A DNA stretch of 64,000 nt from Erigeron canadensis (taxonomy: Eukaryota; Streptophyta; Magnoliopsida; Asterales; Asteraceae), in contig NC_057768.1 in NCBI RefSeq assembly GCF_010389155.1, positions 44,805,633 through 44,869,632 on the forward strand, given 5' to 3'. This document shows positions 24,760-37,400 of the stretch, one piece after another (the stretch's first letter is position 1; each line of letters begins with the position of its first letter). The translations under genes and the position numbers were made by a program. The notes under the pieces are model-generated. The model saw only the letters and a list, made by a program, of their open reading frames with translations. It searched no databases and was not told the origin of the DNA.

Positions 24760-25846
24760 GGGAAAATTACACTTTTGGTCATTGAACTTAGCACGTTTTT
24801 CACTTTTAGTCACTAAACTTCAAAAATTGCAAATTATACACTGAACTTGTCACTTTTTTTCACTTTTGGTCACTGCGCCCATTTTCATTAGTTTTGCTCC
24901 GTTAAGTTGCACAGATTCGTTAGTTTTTTTTTTCACTTTTCGTCCTTCCAATTATTCCATAACTAAAATTGATAATCGACAAACTTCAGTGATGAAAAGT
25001 GTAATTTACCTAAATTTTTTTTATATATACCTCATTCATCCAATTTTAAGTGTTATTATTTTGATTTTTTCTTAATATTTTTACTTTTAACTTTAACTCT
25101 AAACATTTTTATTTATAACTTATAGTAGTTGGTGTAAATTTTATCAATGAAAAATATATTTAAAAATTAGTTCATTATTATATGTTTTATAACAAATTTA
25201 TATAACATAGACACAAATATTTATGGTTAAATCATAAGGCGTTATAGATTATCAAAAAAACCTACAACACGTTACTTCAAATAAACATTACAATATCTTA
25301 TTTTTATTTTCGTTTATTAATAGTTAATAAAATGAATTAAGAAAAACTATATAAGTTTATATAACACACACAAAAAAATTACGGTTAAAGTAGACATAAG
25401 AAGACTCGAAATTCAAACATAGTCACTAAATAAATCTATCTTAATAAATAAAAAATTTTCAATAACAATTATTTCATCGTCGTTAAAAAAAACAATTATT
25501 TCATATAATCAAACTACTGTATAACAAATAGATAGTAACTGTAAACATAAAAAATTTGTTTCAAAACATAATAAATGAATATGTATTTTCACTAATCGGC
25601 CAAAACAATATATAAAACCTGAAGTTGGACCGATTATCGATTTTAGTTATGGAATAATAGGAAGGATGAAAAGTGAATGAAAATTAACGAATCTGGGCAA
25701 GTTAACGGGGAAAAACTAACAAAGTTGACGCAGTGGCCAAAAGTGAAAAAAAGTGACAAGTTCAGTGTATAATTTGCAATTTTTGAAGTTTAGTGACTAA
25801 AAGTAAAAAACGTGTCAAGTTCAGGGACCAAAAGTGTAATTTTCCC
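24760..25846. mobile_element. Long-terminal-inverted-repeat element, about 1.09 kb
   Basis: The left arm 24760-24985 and right arm 25625-25846 are inverted copies of roughly 225 bp, about 90% identical by eye. The ends are GGGAAAATTACACTTTTGGT and its complement. A T-rich 7-bp repeat (TTTTTTA) flanks it, weak as a duplication because it is low complexity. The interior is AT-rich without coding. Long arms suggest a Mutator-like non-autonomous element. Confidence 0.82.
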
Positions 25847-26082
25847 TTTTTTTAAAGATAAAAAGTTTTAAAGGAGAAGGGTACTTTGTTTTATAAATGT
25901 GTAAGGGTTATGTATTGTAAAACAAATAGGACAAGATCATGGTTAAATTGATTCACGAAGATTCACGAAACAATTGATACACAATGATTTTCATGATACA
26001 TGGTGATTTTTAGTGAAGAGAAATCTATTGATTTATTTGTTTTACTTTAATACCTATATATACTATATATATACATATATAT

Positions 26083-26273
26083 AGGGGGAAGTGAAGGTGG
26101 TGCTGTTAGGCAACTAAGTTGGGTAAAATCTCTCTAACATGCTAATTTCTTAATATGGGAAAATCATGGGGGCCCATTATTTATGCATTATATATTTATA
26201 GATTAAAAAAGTAACATGTGAGAGGAATTTCACCCAAGTTAGGTAGTGTTGTCTCACACCTTCACTTTTCCCT
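26083..26273 (+). mobile_element. MITE, same family, copy D
   Basis: Begins AGGGGGAAGTGAAGGTGGTGCTG and ends CACACCTTCACTTTTCCCT. It has the family core CAACTAAGTTGGGTAAAATCTCTC..GGGAAAATCATGGGGGCCC..GTGAGAGGAATTTCACCCAAG. It is bordered by TA-rich sequence on both sides. Confidence 0.78.
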
Positions 26274-26985
26274 ATATTTATATGTACAGTTATTGTGAGA
26301 ACTTAATTTTTTTCGAGAACTATAAGAACTAATTAAGATCGTTAGATTAGATTAATCAATGGTTATTAATTGAGGATGGTATTTTTGTAATTATTCTACA
26401 TACAAATTAATTTGCAAATAAATAAAAATTCAAAAAGGGCACGATAGGAAAATTCAAAAAATGAAACGGCTTTCTTTTTTTGTGCATCTCCAGTTTCTTC
26501 TAGTTATTACTAAATCACTAATTATAATTACTTTTTATATTTTATTTATCCCATAAGAGTTTTTATTTGAACGGCTTATCCCATACGAATTCATAGAACT
26601 TACATCTTTTTTATTTAATTTACATGATATATATTGTTATTTCTTAAAAATCATATACCTTCCTTAGTGGTACACTTGTGAATGACCCTATTCAAATATA
26701 CGTAAAATTATTTTTTTATATATTAAAGTTCACATGTGTATATAAAAACAATCATATACAAAATGTGTTTACATGTGTATAATGATATTTACAATTGTAT
26801 AAATATTCTGTTTAACAAAGTTCACAAGTCTATTTAAAATTTTATATATAAATAACGTTAACATTTGAACCAATAAAATTTTACCTAGTTGATCACATAT
26901 AACATTTAAATTGTCTAAACTCATTCTTTTTTTTTTTGGTAAAAGAGATTCATCCAAGCTAACCAGTGTAAAGTTAACAAAAGAT

Positions 26986-27831
26986 CAGAGCCGGCTTAAC
27001 GTTTCTGGGGGCTTTTAAAGAATGTAACAAAAAACCTATTTATCGGACTTGGACCAGCAGGAATAAAGTAAAAAACTAGTTAAAAGTATTTTTCTTAATC
27101 TAACTTTGTATGTGTGAAAAACATTTAAAATATTTATATAAAGTATATAGTTCTAGCTAAACCTCATGCTTAATTTCATGGGCAAATCTGAAAAGACATT
27201 AAGTTTTAAAGATGTAGTAATTTAGCGTTCTGATGATTGATTTTAGAATAAAAAAACTCAAAATATCCAAGTGCTTAAACCAAGATAATTATCTATCAAT
27301 CTGTACTATATACAATTTATACATGGTTCATTTTATTCTAGAAAGACAACCAACCTTAAACATCATGTATTTAGAAAAAAAACTTTACAATACTTAACTC
27401 AACAGATTATAATCAACATCAAAGAACTTGCTAATAAAACCTCAACAAATTACAATACTAAATGAATAAGTCATACACATTTTATAATTTTAAAAAGTTA
27501 CCATAATATTTTTAAACACCACGGTCCATGGCACTTGTTAGAAAATCATAACTAATGATATAAGAAATACTAAGAATGATTAAAAGAATGGCCATTTACA
27601 CTCATTATAAACTTATAATAAACACTAAACCTTAAATCATGAAATCCAAAATAAACTTGTAAAGCCTAAAACGTGAGTACATATTATATTATTACTGATG
27701 ACGATGTAACTATGTAAGTAATAGCCACAACCCATAAGTCCACAACAATTAAAAAACCAAAATTGGAGGCCCAATATAAGTGGGGGCCTCAAGCAACTGC
27801 CTAGCCCACCACCATAATTGGGTCGGCCCTG
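26986..27831. mobile_element. Non-autonomous hAT-type element, 846 bp
   Basis: The ends CAGAGCCGGCTTAA and AATTGGGTCGGCCCTG are imperfect inverted repeats of the common plant hAT CAGRGCCGG type. A perfect 8-bp duplication CAAAAGAT flanks them (26978-26985 and 27832-27839). Both sub-terminal regions carry GGGGGC/GCCCCC-type tracts (CTGGGGGC, GTGGGGGCCTC). No transposase frame is visible. Confidence 0.9.
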
Positions 27832-28855
27832 CAAAAGATTAATCCCGTTTAAAAAACATGTGTACATTTAAAATGATATAAACTCATTCTTTTTTTTTGT
27901 TATAATTTTTTTCTATAACAAGATACACATGTGCGCAACACACGTGTACCTTTTTTTTATAACAAGGCACACATGTATGAATATATAATTTTTCTCATAA
28001 CAAGATACACAAATGCATATAAAAAAATACGTATACACAGGTACACATGTATGTTTTATATGAGTACGTTTTTTATATAAAACTTTCATACAAAATTTTA
28101 TGTGGAACACATGTTAATATGTTTGTTCACAAGTGTACACATATCTACTGATCAAATACGAATAAAACTTGAAAATCTGTCAAATACATCCAGAGTGTTA
28201 TTTGAAGAGGTACTAAATTTGAGTACATGTTGCAAAATATTGAACTAGTTATGCTAATGTAATGTACCTCCTTAAAAATCGAACTGGAATATGGCATTTC
28301 AATATTTCATTTCATTGGAATATAAAGATGGCTATATATAATTTCAAATAAAAAGTTGTTAAACATAAAATATGGCGTATGACTTTAATAGGAAACGTTA
28401 ATGATTGGAATATAAGATCAACATATCTGATTTGGTTTTTAACCCTTTCTAGATATTTAAAAAACATATTTACTGTAGAAATCTGAAAGTGAAATGTCAT
28501 ACATGTGATTGGAATTTGCTATATTAATTATAACCGATAATATGAATATATGATAATAAATATAAAATAATTCTTTAGAACGACATAAATTATTGAATAT
28601 TAATTGGAATATCGGTATCAAGATCAAGATAGTTGAATATAACTGATGGATGAGAAATTTACGGAGTTAATGAATTTACTTATATTGATTTTATATAATT
28701 ACAATATTATCCTTATATAAAATAGTTCTTATATTTCTCGACATTTTATTGGTTCTCATTTATCTTTTTACTATATATATATATATATAGAAGTATAATA
28801 AAACAAAATGAAGTCATATGGATGGTTTGGGTAGATAAAGGTTGAAATTTTTTTA

Positions 28856-29224
28856 ATGGGTATTCTGAGTAGTTATAATATTGATAACGCTATTACTTTA
28901 CCTTTAGTAACGTCGTTTTGCAAAAAAATTATGTTTTCTTTAAATGTTTCCAAAGTTCTTCAATTTGATCCATGCTATAACTTACCAATAGAAAATAGTT
29001 TAGTTTTAACGATGGAACATGTCATCCTAATCTTAGTAGCGCATCAAAAGCGTGAAGAAAGAAACAAAAACTTGCTATCCCAAATGGGAGGGATAATGAC
29101 ATCTCTTGTGGCCTCACGCAATTCAATTCAATCCATTCCTACATCTCGGAGTTCACTATCGGTCCCTGAACTATATGAAAGCATCATAATTTCTCTTCAA
29201 AATATATTTGACCTTGGTTTTTAG
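28856..29224 (+). CDS. Unrecognised open frame, 122 codons
   Basis: The frame runs from ATG to TAG and encodes a protein with no motif I recognise; residues about 70-110 contain KREERNK and a serine-rich stretch. Codon use is not obviously different from AT-rich background. No promoter, intron structure or neighbour supports it. It may be a decayed transposon or gene fragment. Low confidence that it is a gene. Confidence 0.15.
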   Translation: MGILSSYNIDNAITLPLVTSFCKKIMFSLNVSKVLQFDPCYNLPIENSLVLTMEHVILILVAHQKREERNKNLLSQMGGIMTSLVASRNSIQSIPTSRSSLSVPELYESIIISLQNIFDLGF

Positions 29225-31486
29225 AAAGTAGAACGCTCACAAGTTTCCTTTTTATCCTTCTTTTCTAAATTAAGAATGTGGTATAGATATGCCAATCTTT
29301 TATTGGTAGAACCCGCATAAAATGCAAGAGAACACATTATAAAATATAAAAAAATTTACAAAATAAAATTCTACAAATATTAAAATATTAGATATATACA
29401 TAACTTACAATTGATTTTGCTAAATAAAAATATTTTGTTGTATGTAGTATTTGTTTAATTGATAATTGATAATGTTATTTTACTCTTAGTTGATGAGATT
29501 GTTTAACACAATGGAAAGCATAAAAACTTTTTTTGTAAAGTAAGTTTCGATTCAGACGTGTTGGAGACAATTTTAACCAGATATTTTCTGGACCTCTAAC
29601 CCCCTCCTCATGGAAAATTCCTTTGAGATGAGAAGCCCAAGACTCGAACTTGAAACCTTGGGTAAATAAAAACTAGTTATCATTTTAAGACCAGTGTAAG
29701 TTGTATATATGGTTTATCAAAAATTTTTAAAAAAAATTATTAATATCCTTTATCTTGTTTATTATAATATTAAAAAAAGTAGAAAAAAGAAAAAAAAAAT
29801 CCATCTTCATACATAAAAGGTAAGTATATGAGTTGAAATTAGAACATGGCCAATACCTCGTGATCTAGTTTATGTGCTAGGTTTTATCATTATATAGTAA
29901 ATTTTCCCTAATGTCGTATCTAGACTATATGTTCAGAAAAATAGTAATTATATTGTATACTATTTGACCAATGTCGTAATTATGTTGTATACTGTTTGAC
30001 CAACATTTTTTGATTGACACGTGACGATTTATTGATACGATTGACCAACATTTATTTTATTTGCTTTTGTTTTCTTTAGTTGTTTTGGTTATGTATTCAT
30101 TTTATTTATTTTTTGATTATTTCTTTCTAATAACAACCATCTTCTACTAATGGACTTACATATCTATATGCCGATATATATTATTGGTACATGTATGAGT
30201 TTTACGTATATTTAGTTCATGTTGTTTACCTTTTTCGTATTCATGATTTTAAAATATATAAACTCGAATATATTGTTTGGGATTTTAAATATCACATACT
30301 ATGTTGTAAGTTTTTGAGTTTTCTAACCGATTTCTTTCATTTTTATGTTGTATGACACATACAATTCAATGACAAAGCGCTAACATTTTTGTAGTCTCCA
30401 TGACATTTAAAGGCTGTATAGAAAGATCCTGAAAACATGTTTTAAATTTTACATATTATCGCACACAATAAACGTCTGAAAAATCTTTTTAATTTTCTAT
30501 GCTACCATATCGTAATTTGTCCAGTGGCAACGCCCGAGTGACATATATATATATATATATATTTTTTCTAATTTTGGTTTCAAAGATAAACTTGCCACCA
30601 TAAATTACTATTTATACACATTAACAAAGAATATAAGAAAATATTACAATAGAAAGAAAAATTGCTTAGAAAGAAAAATAATAAGGAAATTGAATTTGCA
30701 AACTGTTACGTCAACGACTAGAGTATAACTGGGCATTGTGAGCCCATAACATTGCTTATCAAACTAATAATATACCGAGTAATAAAAAAAATAGACAGAG
30801 TCAAAGAGTTATATAGACAATAAATAAAAAAAAAATTAACAAACAATAAGGGAGCAAAAAGATAAAAATATATAATAAAAATAAAAATAGAAATAGTACC
30901 TTAATAACAGTTACAGTATAATTGTAATCTAACCTATTGTAGCCTCCATAAAAATATAAGAATTGAGATATACTTTGCGATATGTAGGTAATAACCTATT
31001 AGTATAATATTAAATCAATAAATTAAAATAACCTATTAGTATAATCGGGAAAACCAATAATATAGGTAATATTGTGGATACACTAAAAAGTATTTAAAAC
31101 ATTGGTCCCCATCCTTGTTCCTTAAGGACTAGATATGAAGGTTGGTATGTAGTTGATGGACTAAAATAGTAAAATATACAAATGACATGAAACTCAAACA
31201 GTAGAAGAAGATAAGCGCAGACAAATGCACCATCATCGTCATCATCCCCAACATCCCATCGTTTTCTCGTACCAAATCAACCTCATTATCCCATAAATTA
31301 ACCCAAACCCAACCCATCTCTCCCTCATTTTTATCTACTCAATTATTGTATTTGTATATATATATATATCTACAATCCAACTCACATTGATCAAATACTT
31401 TACTAACATTTCAAGATCCCAATTCATTAGGCCTGAGTAGTGGCAGTTATTGGAAGACTAAACAATAATCATAATTAATAATAATA

Positions 31487-34400
31487 ATGAGGATTGAAGA
31501 TGGAGGTGAAGAATTAGTATCAGCTTCAAGAAATCATCTTGTTTTTGCTTATTATGTCACTGGTCATGGTTTTGGTCATGCCACTCGTGTTGTCGAGGTT
31601 TCATTTTCATTTCTATCTATTAAATATTAATAATTTCATCATCATTCTATTTGATGCATAAATTAACAACTCGCGTAATTATTTGGTAATGCTATGATAA
31701 TTGAGCAACTTATTCTTTTCTTCTTTTTTTTTTTTTTTTACCTTTTTTGAAAATCTTTATTGTTGGTGCTAAAAAGTAAGAAACTTGATCATAATAATGA
31801 ATTAATGATCAGATTTAACGGACACTAGTAAAATAATTGATTCGACTAGGTTGGTGTTTGTGTGACATAAACATGTTTTTAAGGAAGTTGTCATCTTTTT
31901 TATGATATAAGAATTATTATTATATAGTTATAAAGATTGTAAGTTTAGGGTTGACTGATGCTTAGATCATAAACTGGATGTATGTATGTGTGTGTTTCCT
32001 TTTACTAACATTAAATGTATAGACTGTTAGATAAATAAGTAGATCAAAGCGAAAAATTGGACTATCTAGTAACAAAACTCCTTTCTCCCACCTACTTTGT
32101 TTGCAAATCTCATCTTTTATTTGACACTATAATTCTTACTATTGAAACCTTAATAATGTCTCAAGATTCAAACATTAAATTCTGCCGTCAAGCCTCCACT
32201 TAACATGCGTAACATAAAAGCTTTTGGTCGTTCTAAACTTATTTCGGTGTTATGTGTAGTTATCTAGTTTCTATTTATATATTGAGTTGTGTGTAGGTTG
32301 TTCGGCACCTCATTCTTGCTGGCCATGATGTACATGTGGTTACTGGTGCACCCGACTTTGTCTTTACTACCGAAATACAATCTCCAAGGCTTTTTCTTCG
32401 GAAGGTGGGTTTACGAGGTGTAATTGGAAATCACAAACTATAAAAGTGTTTATCTTTGACTTTATTTTGACTAGATTAGTATTGTGTTATAGCTAGTATT
32501 GGACTGTGGTGCTGTTCAAGCAGATGCTTTAACAGTGGATCGACTCGCATCCTTAGAAAAGGTGTGTCAATTACTAATAACAATCTTATTTGCAAGTTTT
32601 AAATTATGATTCTTCTAATCATATTAATAAGATCCATGTATTTTGGTAATCTAGTATTCTGAGACAGCCGTTGCACCTCGTGCTTCAATTTTGGCTACAG
32701 AAGTTGAGTGGCTGAACTCCATCAAGGCTGACTTAGTGGTAATAACCTGTTTGTATATTTTTTTTTTGTTTATCAGGCTACTAAGTCACTCATGCTTCAT
32801 TTCTACACAGTCAATTTCTGTCGTATATTAGTTTTAATGAACCATTTAGGTTGTAGTTAATACAAAATTGTTGTAATCAACCTTTTTGTGTGGTAAAGAC
32901 TAAAGAGTCATGTTAAGCTTTTTGTTATTTATGGAACAGGTGTCAGATGTTGTTGCAGTTGCATGTCGAGCAGCAGCTGATGCCGGTATACGCTCAGTTT
33001 GTGTAACAAATTTCAGGTCGTTACCTGACACTTTTATTCCTTTTGCAATTCTAATGCATGCGAAAGCTCCTCATGTTAGATGGTAATATTATTTCTTATA
33101 ATTTCATCATTGCAGCTGGGACTTCATTTATGCGGAATATGTTATGGCTGCTGGATATCATCATAGGTCAATAGTGTGGCAGGTAGTATTTTGCTCAGTC
33201 AACCATATCTTTGATCTAAGATGATGCTTGACTACATGTTAGTCCCCTTCAATAAAGTCCATCTTAATATCATCTATGGAGACATGAAGAAAGCGTTGGA
33301 ATTTGGGCACAGAGGGATTATTTATCCTCTGAAAAGAAGAAATCTGTTTCCTAATATATCTTGTGTTCGTAATCTATTATTGGCTGCTTTTGGCCTAAAG
33401 TTGTATTAACTCGATGGCAATTGATACAGATAGCTGAAGATTATTCACATTGCGAATTCCTAATTCGTCTACCTGGATATTGCCCAAGTATGTTGGTGTT
33501 CTACATTTCCTGATGTTGTTCTTGACAATGAGCTTGAATATCCTCATTAAGTTGTAAGTAAAATATATCTGATGAAAAATATCCTCTGCAGTGCCTGCTT
33601 TTAGGGACGTGATTGATGTACCTTTGGTTGTGAGGAGGCTGCACAAAACACGCAAGGAGGTCTGTAACATTATAACATAACATTCAGTGCTTCTATGATG
33701 ATCTTGATCCAAATATGTTAGTAATGTACATTTACTGTCTCCATCCTGTAGGTGCGGAGTGAAATGGGAATTAGTGAGGATGTGAAGCTTGTTATCCTTA
33801 ATTTTGGTGGACAAGTAAGGGAACGGTGTATCTTTTTTTTTATACATACATAATAATCTTTTTCCTAAAGTGTGCAGCATATTTAGTGTTCCTTCTTCCA
33901 TGTTATCTAAGGTTATATGGTTATATAAATCTGTGCTCCGTGCATCTGTTGCGTCACATTTGTTTTCCAAGCATATTTAAAGCCTGGAAGAAATATTATT
34001 GTTTGGATCCAGTCAAAGATGTGCATAACTTTAGATCATTCATTGTATGTATTTTTGCAAGTAATGTAATGCCTATGAATATATGCAGCCAGCAGGTTGG
34101 AAGTTAAAAGAGGAATACTTGCCTCCTGGCTGGCTCTGCCTGGTAAGTTTGCTTTTAAATATCTTCTAACCTGTATCTACAGGTCACAAAATGGGAAATG
34201 GTTATTGTTATATTAGGGTTTTAAATGGATAGGAATGTAGGATAGGGTTGGCCTGAAAACACTTATTGTCCAAGCTCAATATCTTTTAACAGATAAGTAG
34301 CTACCAATCTGTATCATTTCAATAATGAATATATTGAAATCCTAATAAAATGAATCAAGTGGTTTTATGATTAACCATACACATAAGGCATCTTCGAATT

Positions 34401-37400
34401 AAAACATATTTTAGTATCAGAAAAAAGCTTTAATTTTCTTGTTTTTCCAGGTGTGTGGGGCATCTGAACAGGATCTTCCTCCCAATTTCATAAAGCTCCC
34501 AAAAGATGTGTATACGCCTGATGTTATGGCAGCATCAGATTGTATGCTTGGTTAGTGATGTGACGTGAATTCTACAGGGTTTAGTATAATGATAAGTAAA
34601 GCAAGCTCTCTGGCTCATTTTAAGTGTACGTCATTTCAGGAAAAATTGGATACGGAACTGTCAGTGAAGCCTTGGCGTACAAATTACCTTTCGTCTTTGT
34701 GCGCAGAGATTATTTCAATGAGGAACCATTTTTGAGAAATATGCTTGAGGTATCAACACTTTCTATGATTGTAATGGGTGAAGACCTATCTAGTAGTGGC
34801 AATATGGGTGGGTTGGATAATGGGATAGGTTGAAATGGGTCGGTATTGGTCAAAATGGGGCTGGTTGCTTGACCCACAGAAATCTTATTGTCCATTTCTA
34901 AATCTCTTTCGTATATAAGTAGTGTATTCATTTATGACTATAAAAAAAAATACTATTATCCGAACAATAATTGAAGTATGTGTATAAAAGTGATTTGGAA
35001 GGTCAAGTACTTGTATGAATTAAAAATAGTCTTAGGGTACCCATTTTGACCTCTTCCCCTTTGAAATTTTTAATTTGATCCATTTGACCTGTTTGAACCC
35101 TTCCAAAATTAGATAGGATAAAATTATGACCTTAAATTGTATGGTTGAATCATTTAACACACTCTTCATCAGTATTATCAAGGTGGTGTTGAGATGATAA
35201 GGAGGGATCTGTTAACGGGTCATTGGACTCCATACCTTGAACGGGCGACTAGTTTGAAGCCTAGCTATGATGGTGGAGTTAATGGTGGTCAGGTATCTTT
35301 GCTTTGTTTATGATTATCTTTTGAAATTTATAATGTTTCCTGCTAAAATGGATTTATGCATAAGTCTTCAACTTCTGCTGATGGATTCTTTGTCACTTTT
35401 TATATTTTCAGATTGCAGCTCGTATTTTACAGGACACTGCAAATGGAAAAAATTATGCATCAGATAAAGTACATTTTGTAATTTTTACTCCTCATTCATG
35501 TATTTTTTAAAATTGGGACTTGATAAATGTACACGATGTTCTTCTGATAACGTGGTTTAAAATTTAAATCTCATTTTCATTTCTCACTTTTTAGCTTAGC
35601 GGGGCAAGAAGATTACGTGATGCCATAATCTTAGGATATCAGCTACAAAGAGCTCCTGGAAGGGATATCAGTATCCCTGAATGGTATGCGAGTGCTGAGA
35701 ATGAACTTGGTCTTCGTACAGGATCACATTCAGTTGTTAATAATAATTATAGCTTACTCGAGAATTCGTAAGTGTTATTTTATTTTATCCCATCCTAATT
35801 AAGGTTTCTAATAATACAATGATTAACATATCTGATTTTTCTGATTTGTTCAGAGATGCCGGGGATTTTGATATACTTCATGGAGATGTCATGGGTCTTC
35901 CGGACACTATTAGTTTTTTGAGGAGTTTGGCAGAACTAGATATTGCATACGATTCTGTAAAAAATACAGAAAAACATCATGTCCGAGAGCGCAAGGCTGC
36001 TGCTGGTCTCTTCAATTGGGAGGTTCTGCTTTTTTGCAATTAACAAACCTTTTTTTCCAATTATTTATACATGTCTATAAATATTTTCTTCATACTTTGT
36101 GGTTACGTTTTCTCATATAATTTATTGATCCAGGAAGATATATATGTTGCAAGAGCACCTGGAAGATTGGATGTCATCGGTGGAATTGCTGATTATTCTG
36201 GAAGTCTCGTTTTGCAGGTGTCCAATTCTTTCCTCTTTTTTTTTTTTCATCCGTCGTATATTTATGCTCTGGATATTTAGGATTCTAGGTCAGTATTTAT
36301 ATGTGTTGTTTTTAGTGTCTCACAAGGCATGTTCATAGTTTTTTATATTTTATTAATGGAAATTAAATACCTTGCAGATGCCAATTAGAGAAGCTTGTCA
36401 TGTTGCTGTGCAAAAAATCCAGCCAAATAAGCAGAGGCTCTGGAAACATGCACAGGCTCGACAGAATGCCAAAGGACATGGACCTACACCTGTACTCCAA
36501 ATTGTAAGTTCCGACTAAATGTTTATCAATGTCCGTGTTCTTATAATTGAGTTTCTCTGTAATAAGCTTTCACTTCTTTTGATTGATCTTATCAGGTGTC
36601 ATACGGGTCAGAATTGAGCAATCGTGGCCCGACATTTGACATGGACATATCTGATTTCATGGATGGTGATCAGCCAATTTCATACGAGAAGGCCAGAAGT
36701 TACTTTGCCCGTGATCCGTCACAAAAGTATGTCTTCTTCCACTACTGTCTGAATTTGTGATAAACTTATACAAATATACAATGTAATAATGTCAGAGGTG
36801 GATACTTTGTGTGTTGGATAATTGGTTGAAACGGCTCGTGCTGACCAGCAAAAATTTTGTGTCTAATGCATATATTAATTAACTTAACATAATTTAAATG
36901 TTAGATGATCGCTAAAACTCCTATTTAGAGTAATATCTAATTTAAATGTTAGATGATCGCTAAAACTCCTATTTCACTTTAAATGACCTTTGCTTTATCC
37001 ATTTGACCCATTCAAAACAAAACATAACCCGGATCGACTCATTCATATGTAAATTGGGTGGAGTTTCCTCTTCTAACTAATATTGTCTGTTCTTCAGATG
37101 GGCTGCATATGTTGCTGGCACCATTCTTGTTTTAATGAAAGAGTTAGATATCCGATTCGAAAGCAGCATTAGCATGCTGGTATTTAGTTTATCTAATTCC
37201 AAATACTTGCTGCATGTCACATTTCAATTTTTGAGAACGTTATAGAGATTGTTTTAAAGTTCCATTTGATAAATTCAAACAGGTTTCGTCAGCTGTCCCT
37301 GAAGGCAAAGGTGTATCTTCTTCTGCCTCGGTGGAGGTAGCCAGCATGTCAGCAATAGCTGCTGCTCATGGTGATATAATATTCTCGTTTCCGTTAAATA

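Larger units (their letters stand above)
23088..31486. other. Gene-poor transposon-rich intergenic region
   Basis: About 8.4 kb without a supportable gene. Recognised elements are two hAT-type elements (23500-24179, 26986-27831), one long-TIR element (24760-25846), one MITE copy (26083-26273) and an unexplained open frame (28856-29224). The rest is AT-rich DNA with (TA)n tracts and a tRNA-like B-box fragment in minus orientation near 29630-29660. The last 300 bp are the promoter and leader of the arabinokinase gene. Confidence 0.65.

Noticed and set aside
33395..33970. 191-codon open frame on the minus strand
   Set aside because: It lies antisense across introns and exons of the well-supported arabinokinase gene and has no gene-like features of its own.
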